DNA from: an uncultured Bacteroidota bacterium
Lineage (GTDB): Bacteria; Bacteroidota; Bacteroidia; Chitinophagales; Chitinophagaceae
DNA: 64,000 nt
Reading direction: 5' to 3'
NCBI GenBank assembly: GCA_946479615.1
Contig: CAMLGR010000003.1
Coordinates: 1-64,000 of the forward strand
The notes under the pieces were generated by a model. The model saw nothing but the letters and a program-made list of their open reading frames with translations. It did not search any database and had not been told where the DNA came from. Shown piece by piece: positions 8,964 through 17,430 of this stretch. Position 1 is the first letter of the stretch. Each line of letters opens with the position of its first letter. The translations under genes and the position numbers were made by a program.

Positions 8964-9938
8964 ATGAAACCCGTGAGAAGGAAAAAAATCTTTGCCGTCC
9001 TATTACTAGTACTCATTTCACCATCTTGTTTTTGCTGGGGATTTTTTGCGCATCGCAAGATCAATTATTATGCTGTGTTCCTGCTTCCACCGGAAATGAT
9101 CAGCTTTTATAAACCTCATCTTGAATTCCTGACAGAACATGCCACCGACCCGGACAAAAGAAGATATGTGATCAAGGAAGAAGGTCCCCGGCATTTTATC
9201 GATATCGATCGCTACGGTGAATACCCTTTCGATTCCTTGCCGCGCAAATGGACGGATGCGGTGAAGAAGTATTCTGCCGATTCGCTCCATGCACACGGGA
9301 TCGTGCCTTGGTGGTTGCAGACCATGTTGTACCGGCTTACTGTTGCGTTTAAAGAAAAGGACCAGGCAAAGATCCTGAAGTATTCTGCCGATCTCGGTCA
9401 TTATATCGCCGATGCACACGTGCCTCTTCATACCAGTAAAAACCACAACGGGCAGCTAACCGGGCAGGCAGGCATTCATGGTTTCTGGGAAAGCCGTATC
9501 CCGGAATTACTGGCTGAAAAAGAATGGAATTTCTTTATCGGTAAAGCGGTGTATATCAAAAACCCGCCAGCCTTTATCTGGGACAGGATATTGGAAAGTG
9601 CGGCGGCTTCCGATAGCGTATTGAAATTGGAGAAGGTCTTGTCTCTTGAATTTCCCGCCGATCAGCGTTATTCCTATGAGAACCGCAACGGCGTTGTTAT
9701 GCGCCAATATTCAGCTACTTACACCAAAAAATATAACGAACGATTGCAAGGCATGGTGGAGCGGAGAATGCGTCAATCAGTTTTTGCTGTCGCTTCTTTG
9801 TGGTATACGGCCTGGGTTAATGCCGGGCAGCCGGATCTGAACCGTTTGACAAATCAGTCGTTTTCCGATTCCGATACAAAAGAGTTTGAAAAGCTTAACG
9901 ATGCATGGAAGAATAGCGGCTCTCCGGTTGAAGATTAA
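8964..9938 (+). CDS. Exported zinc-dependent phospholipase C / S1-P1 nuclease-like protein
   Basis: This 324-residue protein resembles the fold shared by zinc-dependent phospholipase C and S1/P1 nuclease, both trinuclear-zinc phosphoesterases. A signal peptide ends at Cys24, leaving Trp25-Gly as the mature N-terminus; in this superfamily the N-terminal Trp backbone is a zinc ligand. His30, the H146-x3-D150-x-H152 segment followed by PLH, and a later GIHGFWES match the conserved zinc ligands. Whether the substrate is phospholipid or nucleic acid cannot be decided from sequence. It stands alone between the palindrome array and serC. Confidence 0.8.
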   Translation: MKPVRRKKIFAVLLLVLISPSCFCWGFFAHRKINYYAVFLLPPEMISFYKPHLEFLTEHATDPDKRRYVIKEEGPRHFIDIDRYGEYPFDSLPRKWTDAVKKYSADSLHAHGIVPWWLQTMLYRLTVAFKEKDQAKILKYSADLGHYIADAHVPLHTSKNHNGQLTGQAGIHGFWESRIPELLAEKEWNFFIGKAVYIKNPPAFIWDRILESAAASDSVLKLEKVLSLEFPADQRYSYENRNGVVMRQYSATYTKKYNERLQGMVERRMRQSVFAVASLWYTAWVNAGQPDLNRLTNQSFSDSDTKEFEKLNDAWKNSGSPVED

Positions 9939-10016
9939 GTGATTAGTGGGACAGAGTTGTTTACAGAAGAATAGAACACGGATAATCCTGGACGGACGGA
10001 TGACAAATTGATTTTT

Positions 10017-10055
10017 TGCCACGGATACACGGATAAATCCCGTGTATCCGTGGCA
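10017..10055. repeat. Perfect 16-bp inverted repeat downstream of the zinc phosphoesterase gene
   Basis: Arms 10017-10032 (TGCCACGGATACACGG) and 10040-10055 are perfectly complementary around a 7-base loop, preceded by six T and followed by TTTTA. It can serve as a bidirectional terminator 79 bp past the stop codon. Its wording, repeating CACGGAT, recurs in decayed form near 35055-35080 and as ATACACGGATT near 40405, which suggests a dispersed repeat family. Apart from this, 9939-10157 holds nothing I recognise. Confidence 0.75.
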
Positions 10056-10157
10056 TTTTAAATTACCGAAGCAGCGGAGAGTGGCGGCAGTATGATTATC
10101 ACTGCCTCGCTGCCTGAAACCATCATAACTCCTCACTCTTAATTAATCATCTATGGT

Positions 10158-10165
10158 TATCTTTG
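10158..10165 (+). promoter_or_regulatory. -7 promoter element of serC
   Basis: TATCTTTG matches the Bacteroidetes -7 consensus TAnnTTTG. Transcription would begin near 10169. A TTG inside this box (10163) is in frame with serC but cannot be the start if this is the promoter. No convincing -33 TTTG was found at the expected distance. Confidence 0.5.
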
Positions 10166-10213
10166 TGGCCCTTAATTTTTCAGTATATCATGCTTCAAAC
10201 CGCAAAATCTGTG

Positions 10214-11287
10214 ATGCACAATTTCAACTCCGGGCCTTCTATTCTTCCCAAAGAAGTATTTGAAGAAGCAAGCCGCGCTATTATCGATTTTAATGACAGT
10301 GGTCTCTCCATTCTTGAAATTGGTCACCGTACCGCTTTGTTTGAATCCGTGATGAATGAAGCACTGGACCTGGCAAAAGAACTGATGAACCTTGACAGCG
10401 ATCATGCCCCTATGTTATTGCATGGCGGCGCTTCCACGCAGTTTATGCAGGTGCCTATGAATCTCCTGAATGAGAACGAAGTAGCAGCCTATACTGAAAC
10501 GGATATCTGGGGAACCAAAGGGATCAAGGAAGCCAAATTATTTGGTCATGTAGAAGTAGTATGCAGCAGCAAGGATAAAAATTTTACTTACCTGCCCAAA
10601 GATTTTCATGTACCGGCTACTTCAAAGTACCTGCATATCACGACCAACAATACCATTTATGGTACGCAATGGCAGGATCTTTCTTTCTTCAATAAGTTCA
10701 ATGTGCCGCTGGTAGCCGATATGAGCAGTGATATTCTCAGCCGCACCGTTGATTTCAATAAGTTCGACCTGATCTTTGCCGGCGCACAAAAGAATGTGGG
10801 CGCTGCCGGTGTGAACCTTGTAGTGGTCAATAAAAATATACTGGGTAAGGTAGAAAGGAAACTTCCTACGATGATGGATTACCGGAATCATATCGAGAAT
10901 AATTCCATGGTCAATACGCCTCCTGTTTTTGCGATCTATGTATGCATGCTGACGCTTCGCTGGCTGAAGAACAAAGGTGGGGTAGCGGCGATTGAAAAGA
11001 TCAATGCAAAAAAATCAGCTCTGTTTTATGATACACTGGATAGCCTGCCTGTTTTTAAAGGCACGGTTGCCAAAGAAGACCGCAGTAAAATGAATGCGGT
11101 GTTTGTTATGGAAGATGCATCACTGGAAAAAGAATTTACCGAACTGTGCAAGAAAGAAGGCATGTATGGTTTTAAGGGTCATCGTACGGTAGGTGGTTTC
11201 CGCGTTTCCATGTACAATGCATTACCGCTTGAAAGCGTAGAAGCTATGACGGCATTAATGAAAGACTTTGCTGTGCGTAAAGGATAA
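10214..11287 (+). CDS. serC: Phosphoserine aminotransferase
   Basis: SerC converts 3-phosphohydroxypyruvate and glutamate to phosphoserine, the second step of serine synthesis, in the cytoplasm with pyridoxal phosphate. From ATG 10214 the protein is 357 residues, the usual family length, and begins with the expected HNFNSGPSILP. The lysine that binds the cofactor lies in FAGAQKNVGAAG, and HRTVGGFR near the C-terminus is typical. Another ATG at 10190 would add eight residues. Many Bacteroidetes carry serA directly after serC; here that position holds a nucleotidyltransferase gene, then DUF1015. Confidence 0.95.
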   Translation: MHNFNSGPSILPKEVFEEASRAIIDFNDSGLSILEIGHRTALFESVMNEALDLAKELMNLDSDHAPMLLHGGASTQFMQVPMNLLNENEVAAYTETDIWGTKGIKEAKLFGHVEVVCSSKDKNFTYLPKDFHVPATSKYLHITTNNTIYGTQWQDLSFFNKFNVPLVADMSSDILSRTVDFNKFDLIFAGAQKNVGAAGVNLVVVNKNILGKVERKLPTMMDYRNHIENNSMVNTPPVFAIYVCMLTLRWLKNKGGVAAIEKINAKKSALFYDTLDSLPVFKGTVAKEDRSKMNAVFVMEDASLEKEFTELCKKEGMYGFKGHRTVGGFRVSMYNALPLESVEAMTALMKDFAVRKG

Positions 11288-11333
11288 GAGGGTCTCTGTT
11301 ACTTGTAAAGACATAGATATCACGTATTTGGCG

Positions 11334-11341
11334 TAGGTTTG
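11334..11341 (+). promoter_or_regulatory. -7 promoter element before the nucleotidyltransferase gene
   Basis: TAGGTTTG is a perfect TAnnTTTG match. The implied start of transcription (about 11345) coincides with the GTG start codon at 11346, and the frame has a stop (the TAG of this box) just upstream, so no earlier start is possible. Either the message is leaderless or the box is fortuitous. Confidence 0.4.
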
Positions 11342-11345
11342 CGGA

Positions 11346-11639
11346 GTGAAAATTTCCGGTCACGATATTGAAACAATTAAAAAATTCTTTACAGATAAAC
11401 CCGTCCTGAAAGCTTATCTGTTTGGATCTTATTCACGTAATCAGGCATTGAAAAACAGTGATGTTGATATCCTTGTTGAACTTGATTATTCCCAGCATAT
11501 CGGGCTTGGTTTTATACAAATGAAAATCGATCTCGAAAAAGAGCTGCACAAAACAGTTGATCTTATTTCTTCACAAGGTGTTTCAGAACATGTCCTTCCA
11601 TTTGTAAACAGAGACAAGCAATTGATCTATGAAAGATAA
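11346..11639 (+). CDS. MntA-type minimal nucleotidyltransferase (antitoxin-like)
   Basis: This 97-residue protein is a minimal nucleotidyltransferase. It shows the exact GSX10DXD signature: Gly27-Ser28 and Asp39-x-Asp41, the metal-binding site. Proteins of this family (MntA) act as antitoxins that AMPylate a HepT RNase toxin encoded immediately downstream, usually with overlapping genes. The start is GTG 11346. The stop overlaps an ATG at 11629, the expected junction for hepT, but the following frame is broken. It may be an orphan antitoxin left after loss of its toxin, or an active enzyme with other targets. Confidence 0.8.
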   Translation: MKISGHDIETIKKFFTDKPVLKAYLFGSYSRNQALKNSDVDILVELDYSQHIGLGFIQMKIDLEKELHKTVDLISSQGVSEHVLPFVNRDKQLIYER

Positions 11640-11699
11640 TATTGGAAATATCCTGCACTGAAATCTGCAATACAAAATATACATACTCAACTAAAATAA
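11629..11699 (+). pseudogene. Probable remnant of a HepT-like toxin gene
   Basis: An ATG overlapping the end of the nucleotidyltransferase gene reads MKDNIGNILH and then meets a TGA at 11659. Shifting by one base at 11658 continues with LKSAIQNIHTQLK before a TAA at 11697. Together these look like the first helix of a HepT protein (an initial MKD followed by a HIL-x-AI-like segment), with about one base lost. The rest of a roughly 110-residue HepT is absent. The stretch is short, so this rests mainly on the overlap position and partial wording. Confidence 0.4.
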
Positions 11700-11715
11700 G
11701 TCTACAAAAATAACA

Positions 11716-12936
11716 ATGGCTCTCATCAAACCCTTCCAGGCATTACGCCCCCGCCCCGATATCGCGAACAAAGTAGCTTCCAAACCCTATGATGTGCTTA
11801 ACAGCGCGGAAGCAAAAGAAGAAGCCAAAGGCGATCCTTTTTCTTTTTTACATATCACCAAAGCGGAAATAGATCTGCCCGATGGTACCGATACCCATAG
11901 CCAGGCAGTATATGAAAAAGCCAAAGACAATCTCCAGGATTTTATCGACCAAAATATTGTTTTCAAAGAAGAGAAGCCTTGCTACTATATCTACCAGCTT
12001 ATCATGAATGGGCGTAGCCAGACCGGGCTGGTATGTGTTTCTTCCGTAGAAGATTATTTCAACGATGTGATCAAAAAACATGAGTTTACCCGTCCCGAAA
12101 AAGAAAAGGACCGTATCGATCATATGAAAACGATCCGCGCACAAACGGGAAATGTTTTCCTGGCTTATAATAATGTACCGGAAGTAGATACGATCATCAG
12201 CGACTGGAAGAAAACACATGAACCGGTCTATGATTTCAAAGCGACTGATGATGTACGCCATACGATATGGGCCGTCGATGCCGATCCTATCGTTGCCTCG
12301 ATCACCCGCCTGTTCCGTGAAAAAGTACCTGCTACTTATATTGCCGATGGGCATCACCGCGCAGCTTCCGCTGCTAAAGTGAGCCAGGCCCTTCCCGGCA
12401 GTGAAGCGGCCAAATATTTTCTCACTACCATTTTCCCGGCCAGCGAATTGGCTATTATGGATTATAACAGGGTGGTCAGGGACCTGAATGGTCTCGATTC
12501 AAAAGAATTTATTTCCGCTCTCCAGGACGATTTTATGATCACGCATAGCCCGGAAGCGGTAAGACCCGCCCAATTGCATGAGTTCGGCATGTATTTGGAT
12601 AAACAGTGGTATATCCTGACATCAAGAAAAGGCAGCTATACAAACGACCCGATCGGCATCCTGGATGTTACCATCCTTTCCCATAATGTGCTGGATAAAT
12701 TACTCGATATCAAGGACCAGCGGACCGATAAACGGATTGATTTTGTGGGTGGGATCAGGGGCCTCAAAGAATTGGAGAAACGGGTGGATAGTGGCGAGAT
12801 GAAAGTAGCGTTCAGTCTTTACCCGGTTACGATCAGGCAATTATTCGATATTGCCGACAGCGGCCAGGTAATGCCACCTAAAAGCACCTGGTTCGAGCCA
12901 AAATTGAGGGATGGATTATTAACTCATGTGATATAA
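11716..12936 (+). CDS. DUF1015 family protein
   Basis: This 406-residue cytoplasmic protein belongs to DUF1015 (COG4198), which has no proven reaction. Recognisable blocks are the N-terminal IKPFQALRPRPD, SKPYDVL and the conserved ADGHHRAASA at about residues 210-219. The family very often sits in serine-synthesis operons, and here it follows serC with only the nucleotidyltransferase between them, so a role in serine or phosphoserine metabolism is a reasonable inference. The DGHHR motif recalls the active-site motif of ParB/Srx-fold kinases, but that resemblance is not proof. Confidence 0.88.
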   Translation: MALIKPFQALRPRPDIANKVASKPYDVLNSAEAKEEAKGDPFSFLHITKAEIDLPDGTDTHSQAVYEKAKDNLQDFIDQNIVFKEEKPCYYIYQLIMNGRSQTGLVCVSSVEDYFNDVIKKHEFTRPEKEKDRIDHMKTIRAQTGNVFLAYNNVPEVDTIISDWKKTHEPVYDFKATDDVRHTIWAVDADPIVASITRLFREKVPATYIADGHHRAASAAKVSQALPGSEAAKYFLTTIFPASELAIMDYNRVVRDLNGLDSKEFISALQDDFMITHSPEAVRPAQLHEFGMYLDKQWYILTSRKGSYTNDPIGILDVTILSHNVLDKLLDIKDQRTDKRIDFVGGIRGLKELEKRVDSGEMKVAFSLYPVTIRQLFDIADSGQVMPPKSTWFEPKLRDGLLTHVI

Positions 12937-12947
12937 ATTCAAAAGTA

Positions 12948-12982
12948 AAAATTCAAAATATCAAACTCATATTTTGAATTTT
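12948..12982. repeat. 14-bp inverted repeat made of AAATTCAA words
   Basis: Perfect arms 12948-12961 and 12969-12982 (AAAATTCAAAATAT and complement) flank a 7-base loop; the right side continues with another copy of the word. It follows the DUF1015 stop by 11 bp and may act as a terminator. The wording is shared with the longer repeat at 50002-50094. Confidence 0.65.
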
Positions 12983-13037
12983 GAATTTTGACTTAACATT
13001 ATCATTTGACCATTGTGTTTATAGTTAATTTCATACT

Positions 13038-14051
13038 ATGAAGAAATACGTTCTCTTTTTCGCCGCCGTTTGTATCACCCTGGTATCTTTTGCTCAGGAT
13101 GATGTAAAGACCCTGCATGAATCGGCCAAAACATTTATGCGCTCCGGCGATTTTGATAATGCCATTATCATCCTTAACCGCGCTTTACAAAAAGATAATA
13201 ATAACCTGGAACTTCAAAAGGACCTGGTGATGAGTTATTACCTGAAAAGAGATTATGTGAAAGCATTGGATGGAGCGAAAGCGTTGATTGATCGCGATGA
13301 TGCCGATGAGATCACTTTCCAGATTGCAGGAAACGTATACAAAGCGCTGGAAGAAGTGAAAGATTGCGAAAAGATGTACAAGAAAGCGTTGAAGAAATTT
13401 CCCAAAAGTGGTCCCCTGTATAGCGAATATGGTGAATTGCTCTGGGCTGCCAAAGATTATTCAGCCATCAATCAATGGGAAAAAGGAATACAGCTCGATC
13501 CCGCTTACGGCGGCAATTATTACAATGCAGCCCTTTATTATTTTTATACCAAGGATAAGGTCTGGAGTGTGATCTATGGAGAGATCTTTGTCAATATGGA
13601 AAGTCTTTCCGAAAGAGGTTCTGCCATGAAACAATTGTTATTACAGGCATATAAGGAAAAGTTCTTTTCGCAGGCAGACCTGATGAAGGGGGAAGAAAAG
13701 AACAAGAGTGAATTTGCCAAAGCATTCCTGACCGCTTTCAATAAACAAACTTCATTAGCTTCCAAAGGTATCAATGCCGAAACGCTGACGATGATACGCT
13801 CACGTTTTATACTGGATTGGTACCAGAATAATTCAGGCAAATATCCTTTCCGTCTTTTTGACTACCAGCGCCAGCTATTGCAGGAAGGAATGTTTGAAGC
13901 GTATAACCAGTGGCTTTTCGGTTCGGTCGATAACCTGGCCGCTTACGATAACTGGACAAAAACGCATCCTGATCAATACGAAGCGTTCAATAATTTCCAG
14001 CGCAGCCGTGTATTTAAGATGCCGGCCGGACAGTATTACCAGGCCAATTAA
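13038..14051 (+). CDS. Exported tetratricopeptide repeat protein
   Basis: This 337-residue protein starts with a signal peptide (MKKYVLFFAA to VSFAQ) and continues with helical TPR-like repeats over about residues 25-170 (for example SGDFDNAIIILNRALQKDNN and AKDYSAINQWEKGIQLDP). The C-terminal half is also helical but without clear repeats. TPR proteins are protein-protein scaffolds; the partner is unknown. It stands alone between DUF1015 and the acyl-CoA synthetase gene, so context does not help. Confidence 0.8.
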   Translation: MKKYVLFFAAVCITLVSFAQDDVKTLHESAKTFMRSGDFDNAIIILNRALQKDNNNLELQKDLVMSYYLKRDYVKALDGAKALIDRDDADEITFQIAGNVYKALEEVKDCEKMYKKALKKFPKSGPLYSEYGELLWAAKDYSAINQWEKGIQLDPAYGGNYYNAALYYFYTKDKVWSVIYGEIFVNMESLSERGSAMKQLLLQAYKEKFFSQADLMKGEEKNKSEFAKAFLTAFNKQTSLASKGINAETLTMIRSRFILDWYQNNSGKYPFRLFDYQRQLLQEGMFEAYNQWLFGSVDNLAAYDNWTKTHPDQYEAFNNFQRSRVFKMPAGQYYQAN

Positions 14052-14244
14052 TGCCGGTTTTGATAGTGGCCGGTTTACCAGCCAGCAGCCATCATTATTA
14101 TTCCTGATTTTCCCCTTATTACCAGGGAAAATAATCGAACTGTGGGCGTTGACTGTCTGCCACCGGGCCGGATATTGCCGGCTGACCAGTTTTCCTCTTT
14201 TTTCCCTAATTTGTCTCTATTAAATCATACTCAACGATTGATAT

Positions 14245-16026
14245 ATGACTGAACCGCGCAGACTATTCGATTGTATCGGGCAGCAGATTGAAAGAGGTGG
14301 TCTTCCTGATATGCTGGCCGCCAAAGAAAGAGGCCAGTGGAAAAAATACAGCAGCACGGCAGTAAAAGAACTGGTCGATACGCTGAGCGCCGGTTTACTG
14401 AATCTTGGTGTCAGTCCCAATGATATGTCTATCGAAGGCCGTGACAAGATCGCGATCATGTGCAAGAACCGGCCGGAATGGGTGATACTCGACCTGGCCG
14501 TGCAACAGATAGGCGCTGTGCTGGTACCGGTATATCCTACGATCGGCGTGAATGATCTTGAATTTATTTTTACTGATTCCCGTGTTAAATATTGTTTTGT
14601 CAACGATGAAGAATCGTTCCTGAAGGTATTAAGTATAAAGAACCGCGTTGAACACCTGGAAGAGATTTATACGTTCGAGCATGTTCCCAATGCAAAGCAT
14701 TGGAAAGAAGTACTTGATCTTTCTACAGCAGAAGCGAAGGACCGCATCAAACCTATTGCTGACCGTATTGGTTACAAGGACCTGGCTACACTGATCTATA
14801 CATCGGGCACTACAGGCACTCCCAAAGGGGTGATGTTATCGCATGAGAATATTTTATCGAATGTACTGGCCTGTATTCCCTGCCTGCCCAGGTTTCAGAA
14901 TATGAGAGCGTTGAGCTTTTTGCCGCTCAATCACATCTTCGAAAGAATGATCAGTTATTTTTATTTGTTTACCGGCGCTGCTATTTATTATGCCGAAAGC
15001 CTGGATACGATCGGCGATAATTTAAAAGAAGTAAGGCCCGATATGTTCACAACGGTGCCGCGGCTATTGGAAAAAGTGTACGACCGTATCATGCAAAAGG
15101 GAAGTGAGCTGACCGGTATTAAAAAGAAATTATTTTTCTGGGCGCATGATCTTGCTGCCAAATACGAGATCAATACCCACCAGGGTATGTGGTATAAGTT
15201 CCAGTTATCGATGGCCAATAAGATCATCTTCAGCAAATGGAGAGAAGGATTGGGAAATAATATAAAGGTGATCGTATCGGGCGGCGCTGCCTGCCAGGTA
15301 CGTCTTATCAGGATATTTACCGCCGCGAAGATACCAGTACTCGAAGGATATGGACTTACGGAAACTTCACCTGTTATCAGCGTGAACCGCTACGAAGTAG
15401 CCAATAGAAAATTCGGTTCCGTAGGTCCGCTGATAGACGGGGTAGATGTAAAGATTGCAGAAGACGGGGAGATCCTTTGCAAAGGGCCCAATATCATGAT
15501 GGGGTATTATAAACGTCCCGATCTTACTGCCGAAGTAATTCATGACGACTGGTTCAGTACCGGTGATATCGGAACAATGGTTGAAAATAAATTTTTAAAG
15601 ATCACCGACCGGAAAAAAGAATTATTTAAAACAAGCGGCGGCAAGTATGTGGCGCCATTACCTATCGAAAATAAATTAAAGGAATCCATGCTGATCGAAC
15701 AGGTCATCGTACTGGGTTCTGAAAGAAAATTTGTAGGGGCCCTGATCGTTCCTTCCTTCCCGAACCTGAAAGACTGGTGCAGGCAGCATAATATTCCCTA
15801 TACTACTCCCGGGGAAATACTGAAAGATCCGAAAGTGATCGAAATGTATCGTGAGCTCGTTGAAAAATTCAACAAGGATTTCAACCATGTAGAGCAGGTG
15901 AAGCGATTTGAATTACTTCCCGACGAATGGAGCATCGATACCGGTGAAATGACCCCCAAGCTATCCCTGAAACGAAAAGTGATCATGGAGAAGTACAGGG
16001 ATGCGATTGAGAGGATATACAGTTGA
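14245..16026 (+). CDS. Long-chain fatty acid-CoA ligase (AMP-forming)
   Basis: This 593-residue enzyme activates fatty acids to acyl-CoA through an acyl-AMP intermediate. The phosphate-binding loop YTSGTTGTPKG begins at Tyr185, GYGLTETSPV is the adenine-binding motif, and the hinge STGDIGTM followed by TDRKKELFKTSGGKYVAP carries the C-terminal domain. The overall length and motifs match the bacterial long-chain synthetases related to FadD15. It ends convergently with the pectin locus and is separated from exuT by a perfect 27-bp inverted repeat. Confidence 0.93.
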   Translation: MTEPRRLFDCIGQQIERGGLPDMLAAKERGQWKKYSSTAVKELVDTLSAGLLNLGVSPNDMSIEGRDKIAIMCKNRPEWVILDLAVQQIGAVLVPVYPTIGVNDLEFIFTDSRVKYCFVNDEESFLKVLSIKNRVEHLEEIYTFEHVPNAKHWKEVLDLSTAEAKDRIKPIADRIGYKDLATLIYTSGTTGTPKGVMLSHENILSNVLACIPCLPRFQNMRALSFLPLNHIFERMISYFYLFTGAAIYYAESLDTIGDNLKEVRPDMFTTVPRLLEKVYDRIMQKGSELTGIKKKLFFWAHDLAAKYEINTHQGMWYKFQLSMANKIIFSKWREGLGNNIKVIVSGGAACQVRLIRIFTAAKIPVLEGYGLTETSPVISVNRYEVANRKFGSVGPLIDGVDVKIAEDGEILCKGPNIMMGYYKRPDLTAEVIHDDWFSTGDIGTMVENKFLKITDRKKELFKTSGGKYVAPLPIENKLKESMLIEQVIVLGSERKFVGALIVPSFPNLKDWCRQHNIPYTTPGEILKDPKVIEMYRELVEKFNKDFNHVEQVKRFELLPDEWSIDTGEMTPKLSLKRKVIMEKYRDAIERIYS

Positions 16027-16038
16027 AATAAAGAATAA

Positions 16039-16110
16039 GGAATAATAAATAAGAAATGAGAAAGTGACAGTACCAAATACGCTACTTTCTCATTTCTTAT
16101 TTATTATTCC
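16039..16110. terminator. Bidirectional hairpin between the acyl-CoA synthetase gene and exuT
   Basis: Arms 16039-16065 and 16084-16110 are perfectly complementary over 27 bp with an 18-base loop, between two convergent genes whose stops are at 16026 and 16121. The position fits a bidirectional terminator. The arms consist of ATAA/GAAAT words (AATAATAAATAAGAAATGAG) closely related to those of the repeat at 48450-48544, so it also belongs to a repeat family. Confidence 0.8.
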
Positions 16111-16120
16111 TTGTTTCTTA

Positions 16121-17428
16121 TTATTCCACTCGCTTCATCGTTGGCACCAGCAAATGCATCACCAGCCATCCAAGCAGGTAGGCGCCACCGCAGATCAGGA
16201 ACATGATAAAATATCCTTTTTCAATTTGTCCGATCGATTCATAGTGGACAAACATTCTTTTTTGTACAAGGAAGGTCAGCAGGAAACCGCCCAGTCCACC
16301 AAATAATCCGCCGATGCCTGTTACAGAGGCTGTCGTGTTTTTCGGGAACATATCACTTACCGTGGTAAAGATATTGGCGCTCCAGGCCTGGTGAGCCGAC
16401 ATTGCCAACCCGATGGTTAATATGGCGAACCACATATTGATTGTGCCCAGGTATTGGGCAAAGACAATAGGCAGTACACAAATTGCATAGATCAGCATAC
16501 TTGTTTTACGCGCTTTGAATACCGGCCAGTTTCTATTGATCAACCGCATAGGAAGATATCCACCCAATACACTACCAAAACTGGAAATGATAAACGGAAT
16601 AGCAGAAGGCCAGATCAGTTCAAGCGTAGTGAGATGATATTGTTTGCGAAGGAAGTCCGGCAGCCAGAATATATAGAACCACCATACAGGATCTGTAAAG
16701 AATTTACCCAATGCAAAGGCCCATGTCTGGCGATATGTAAGCAACTGCGCCCATGATAATTTAGGTCCTTCCTCCTCCAGTGGTTTTTCATCGAGATCAC
16801 TGTTAATATATTGGAGTTCGGCTTCGCCCAATCTTTTTTGTTTGCGCGGCACTTCATAGTAAATAAACCAAAGGACCAGCCAGATAAAACCGATAGCACC
16901 TGTTAATATAAATGCCAGTTTCCAGCCGTATCTTTCTGCGATCTGTGGTACAGTAAACGGAACGATGATCGCCCCGATATTGGAGCCGGAATTGAATATG
17001 CCCGTAGCCAATGCTCTTTCCTTTTTAGGGAACCATTCTGCAATGGATTTGATGGCCGCAGGAAAATTTCCTGATTCAGCAACACCTAAAGTAGCTCGTG
17101 CCGTGATCAATCCCCAGGCGCCGGTAGCGAAAGCATGGCAGACAGCAGCCAAACTCCATAGAGCTGTAGCGAGTGCATACCCGATCCTGGTACCCAGTTT
17201 ATCGATCACGCGCCCGGCAACCAGGAAACCAAAGGAATAAGCCAGTTTGAATGCCATTTCCATATCAGCATAATGGGCTGCTTCCTGTGCAGGGTCCCAT
17301 CCAAACGAAGAGGCAAAATAAGGTTTCAGAAAACTAATTACCGTACGATCGAGGTAATTGATCGTGGTGGCCATAAATACCAATGCACAAATTGTCCACC
17401 TGTATTTACCAATCGTTTGTTGCGTCAT
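16121..17428 (-). CDS. exuT: Hexuronate transporter, MFS (ExuT-like)
   Basis: This 435-residue protein of the major facilitator superfamily has about 12 membrane helices and belongs to the anion:cation symporter branch that includes ExuT of E. coli. The start MTQQTIGKYRWTICALVFMATTINYLDRTVISFLKP matches the family's NYLDR segment, and GVAESGNFPAAIK is the characteristic motif near helix 4. It should import galacturonate or glucuronate across the inner membrane. It is the last gene of the catabolic operon, two bases after kdgA. Confidence 0.93.
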   Translation of the reverse strand: MTQQTIGKYRWTICALVFMATTINYLDRTVISFLKPYFASSFGWDPAQEAAHYADMEMAFKLAYSFGFLVAGRVIDKLGTRIGYALATALWSLAAVCHAFATGAWGLITARATLGVAESGNFPAAIKSIAEWFPKKERALATGIFNSGSNIGAIIVPFTVPQIAERYGWKLAFILTGAIGFIWLVLWFIYYEVPRKQKRLGEAELQYINSDLDEKPLEEEGPKLSWAQLLTYRQTWAFALGKFFTDPVWWFYIFWLPDFLRKQYHLTTLELIWPSAIPFIISSFGSVLGGYLPMRLINRNWPVFKARKTSMLIYAICVLPIVFAQYLGTINMWFAILTIGLAMSAHQAWSANIFTTVSDMFPKNTTASVTGIGGLFGGLGGFLLTFLVQKRMFVHYESIGQIEKGYFIMFLICGGAYLLGWLVMHLLVPTMKRVE

Positions 17429-17430
17429 GT

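Noticed and set aside
8879..9112. Plus-strand frame overlapping the start of the zinc phosphoesterase gene
   Set aside because: It runs through repeat DNA and out of frame over a clear signal peptide.
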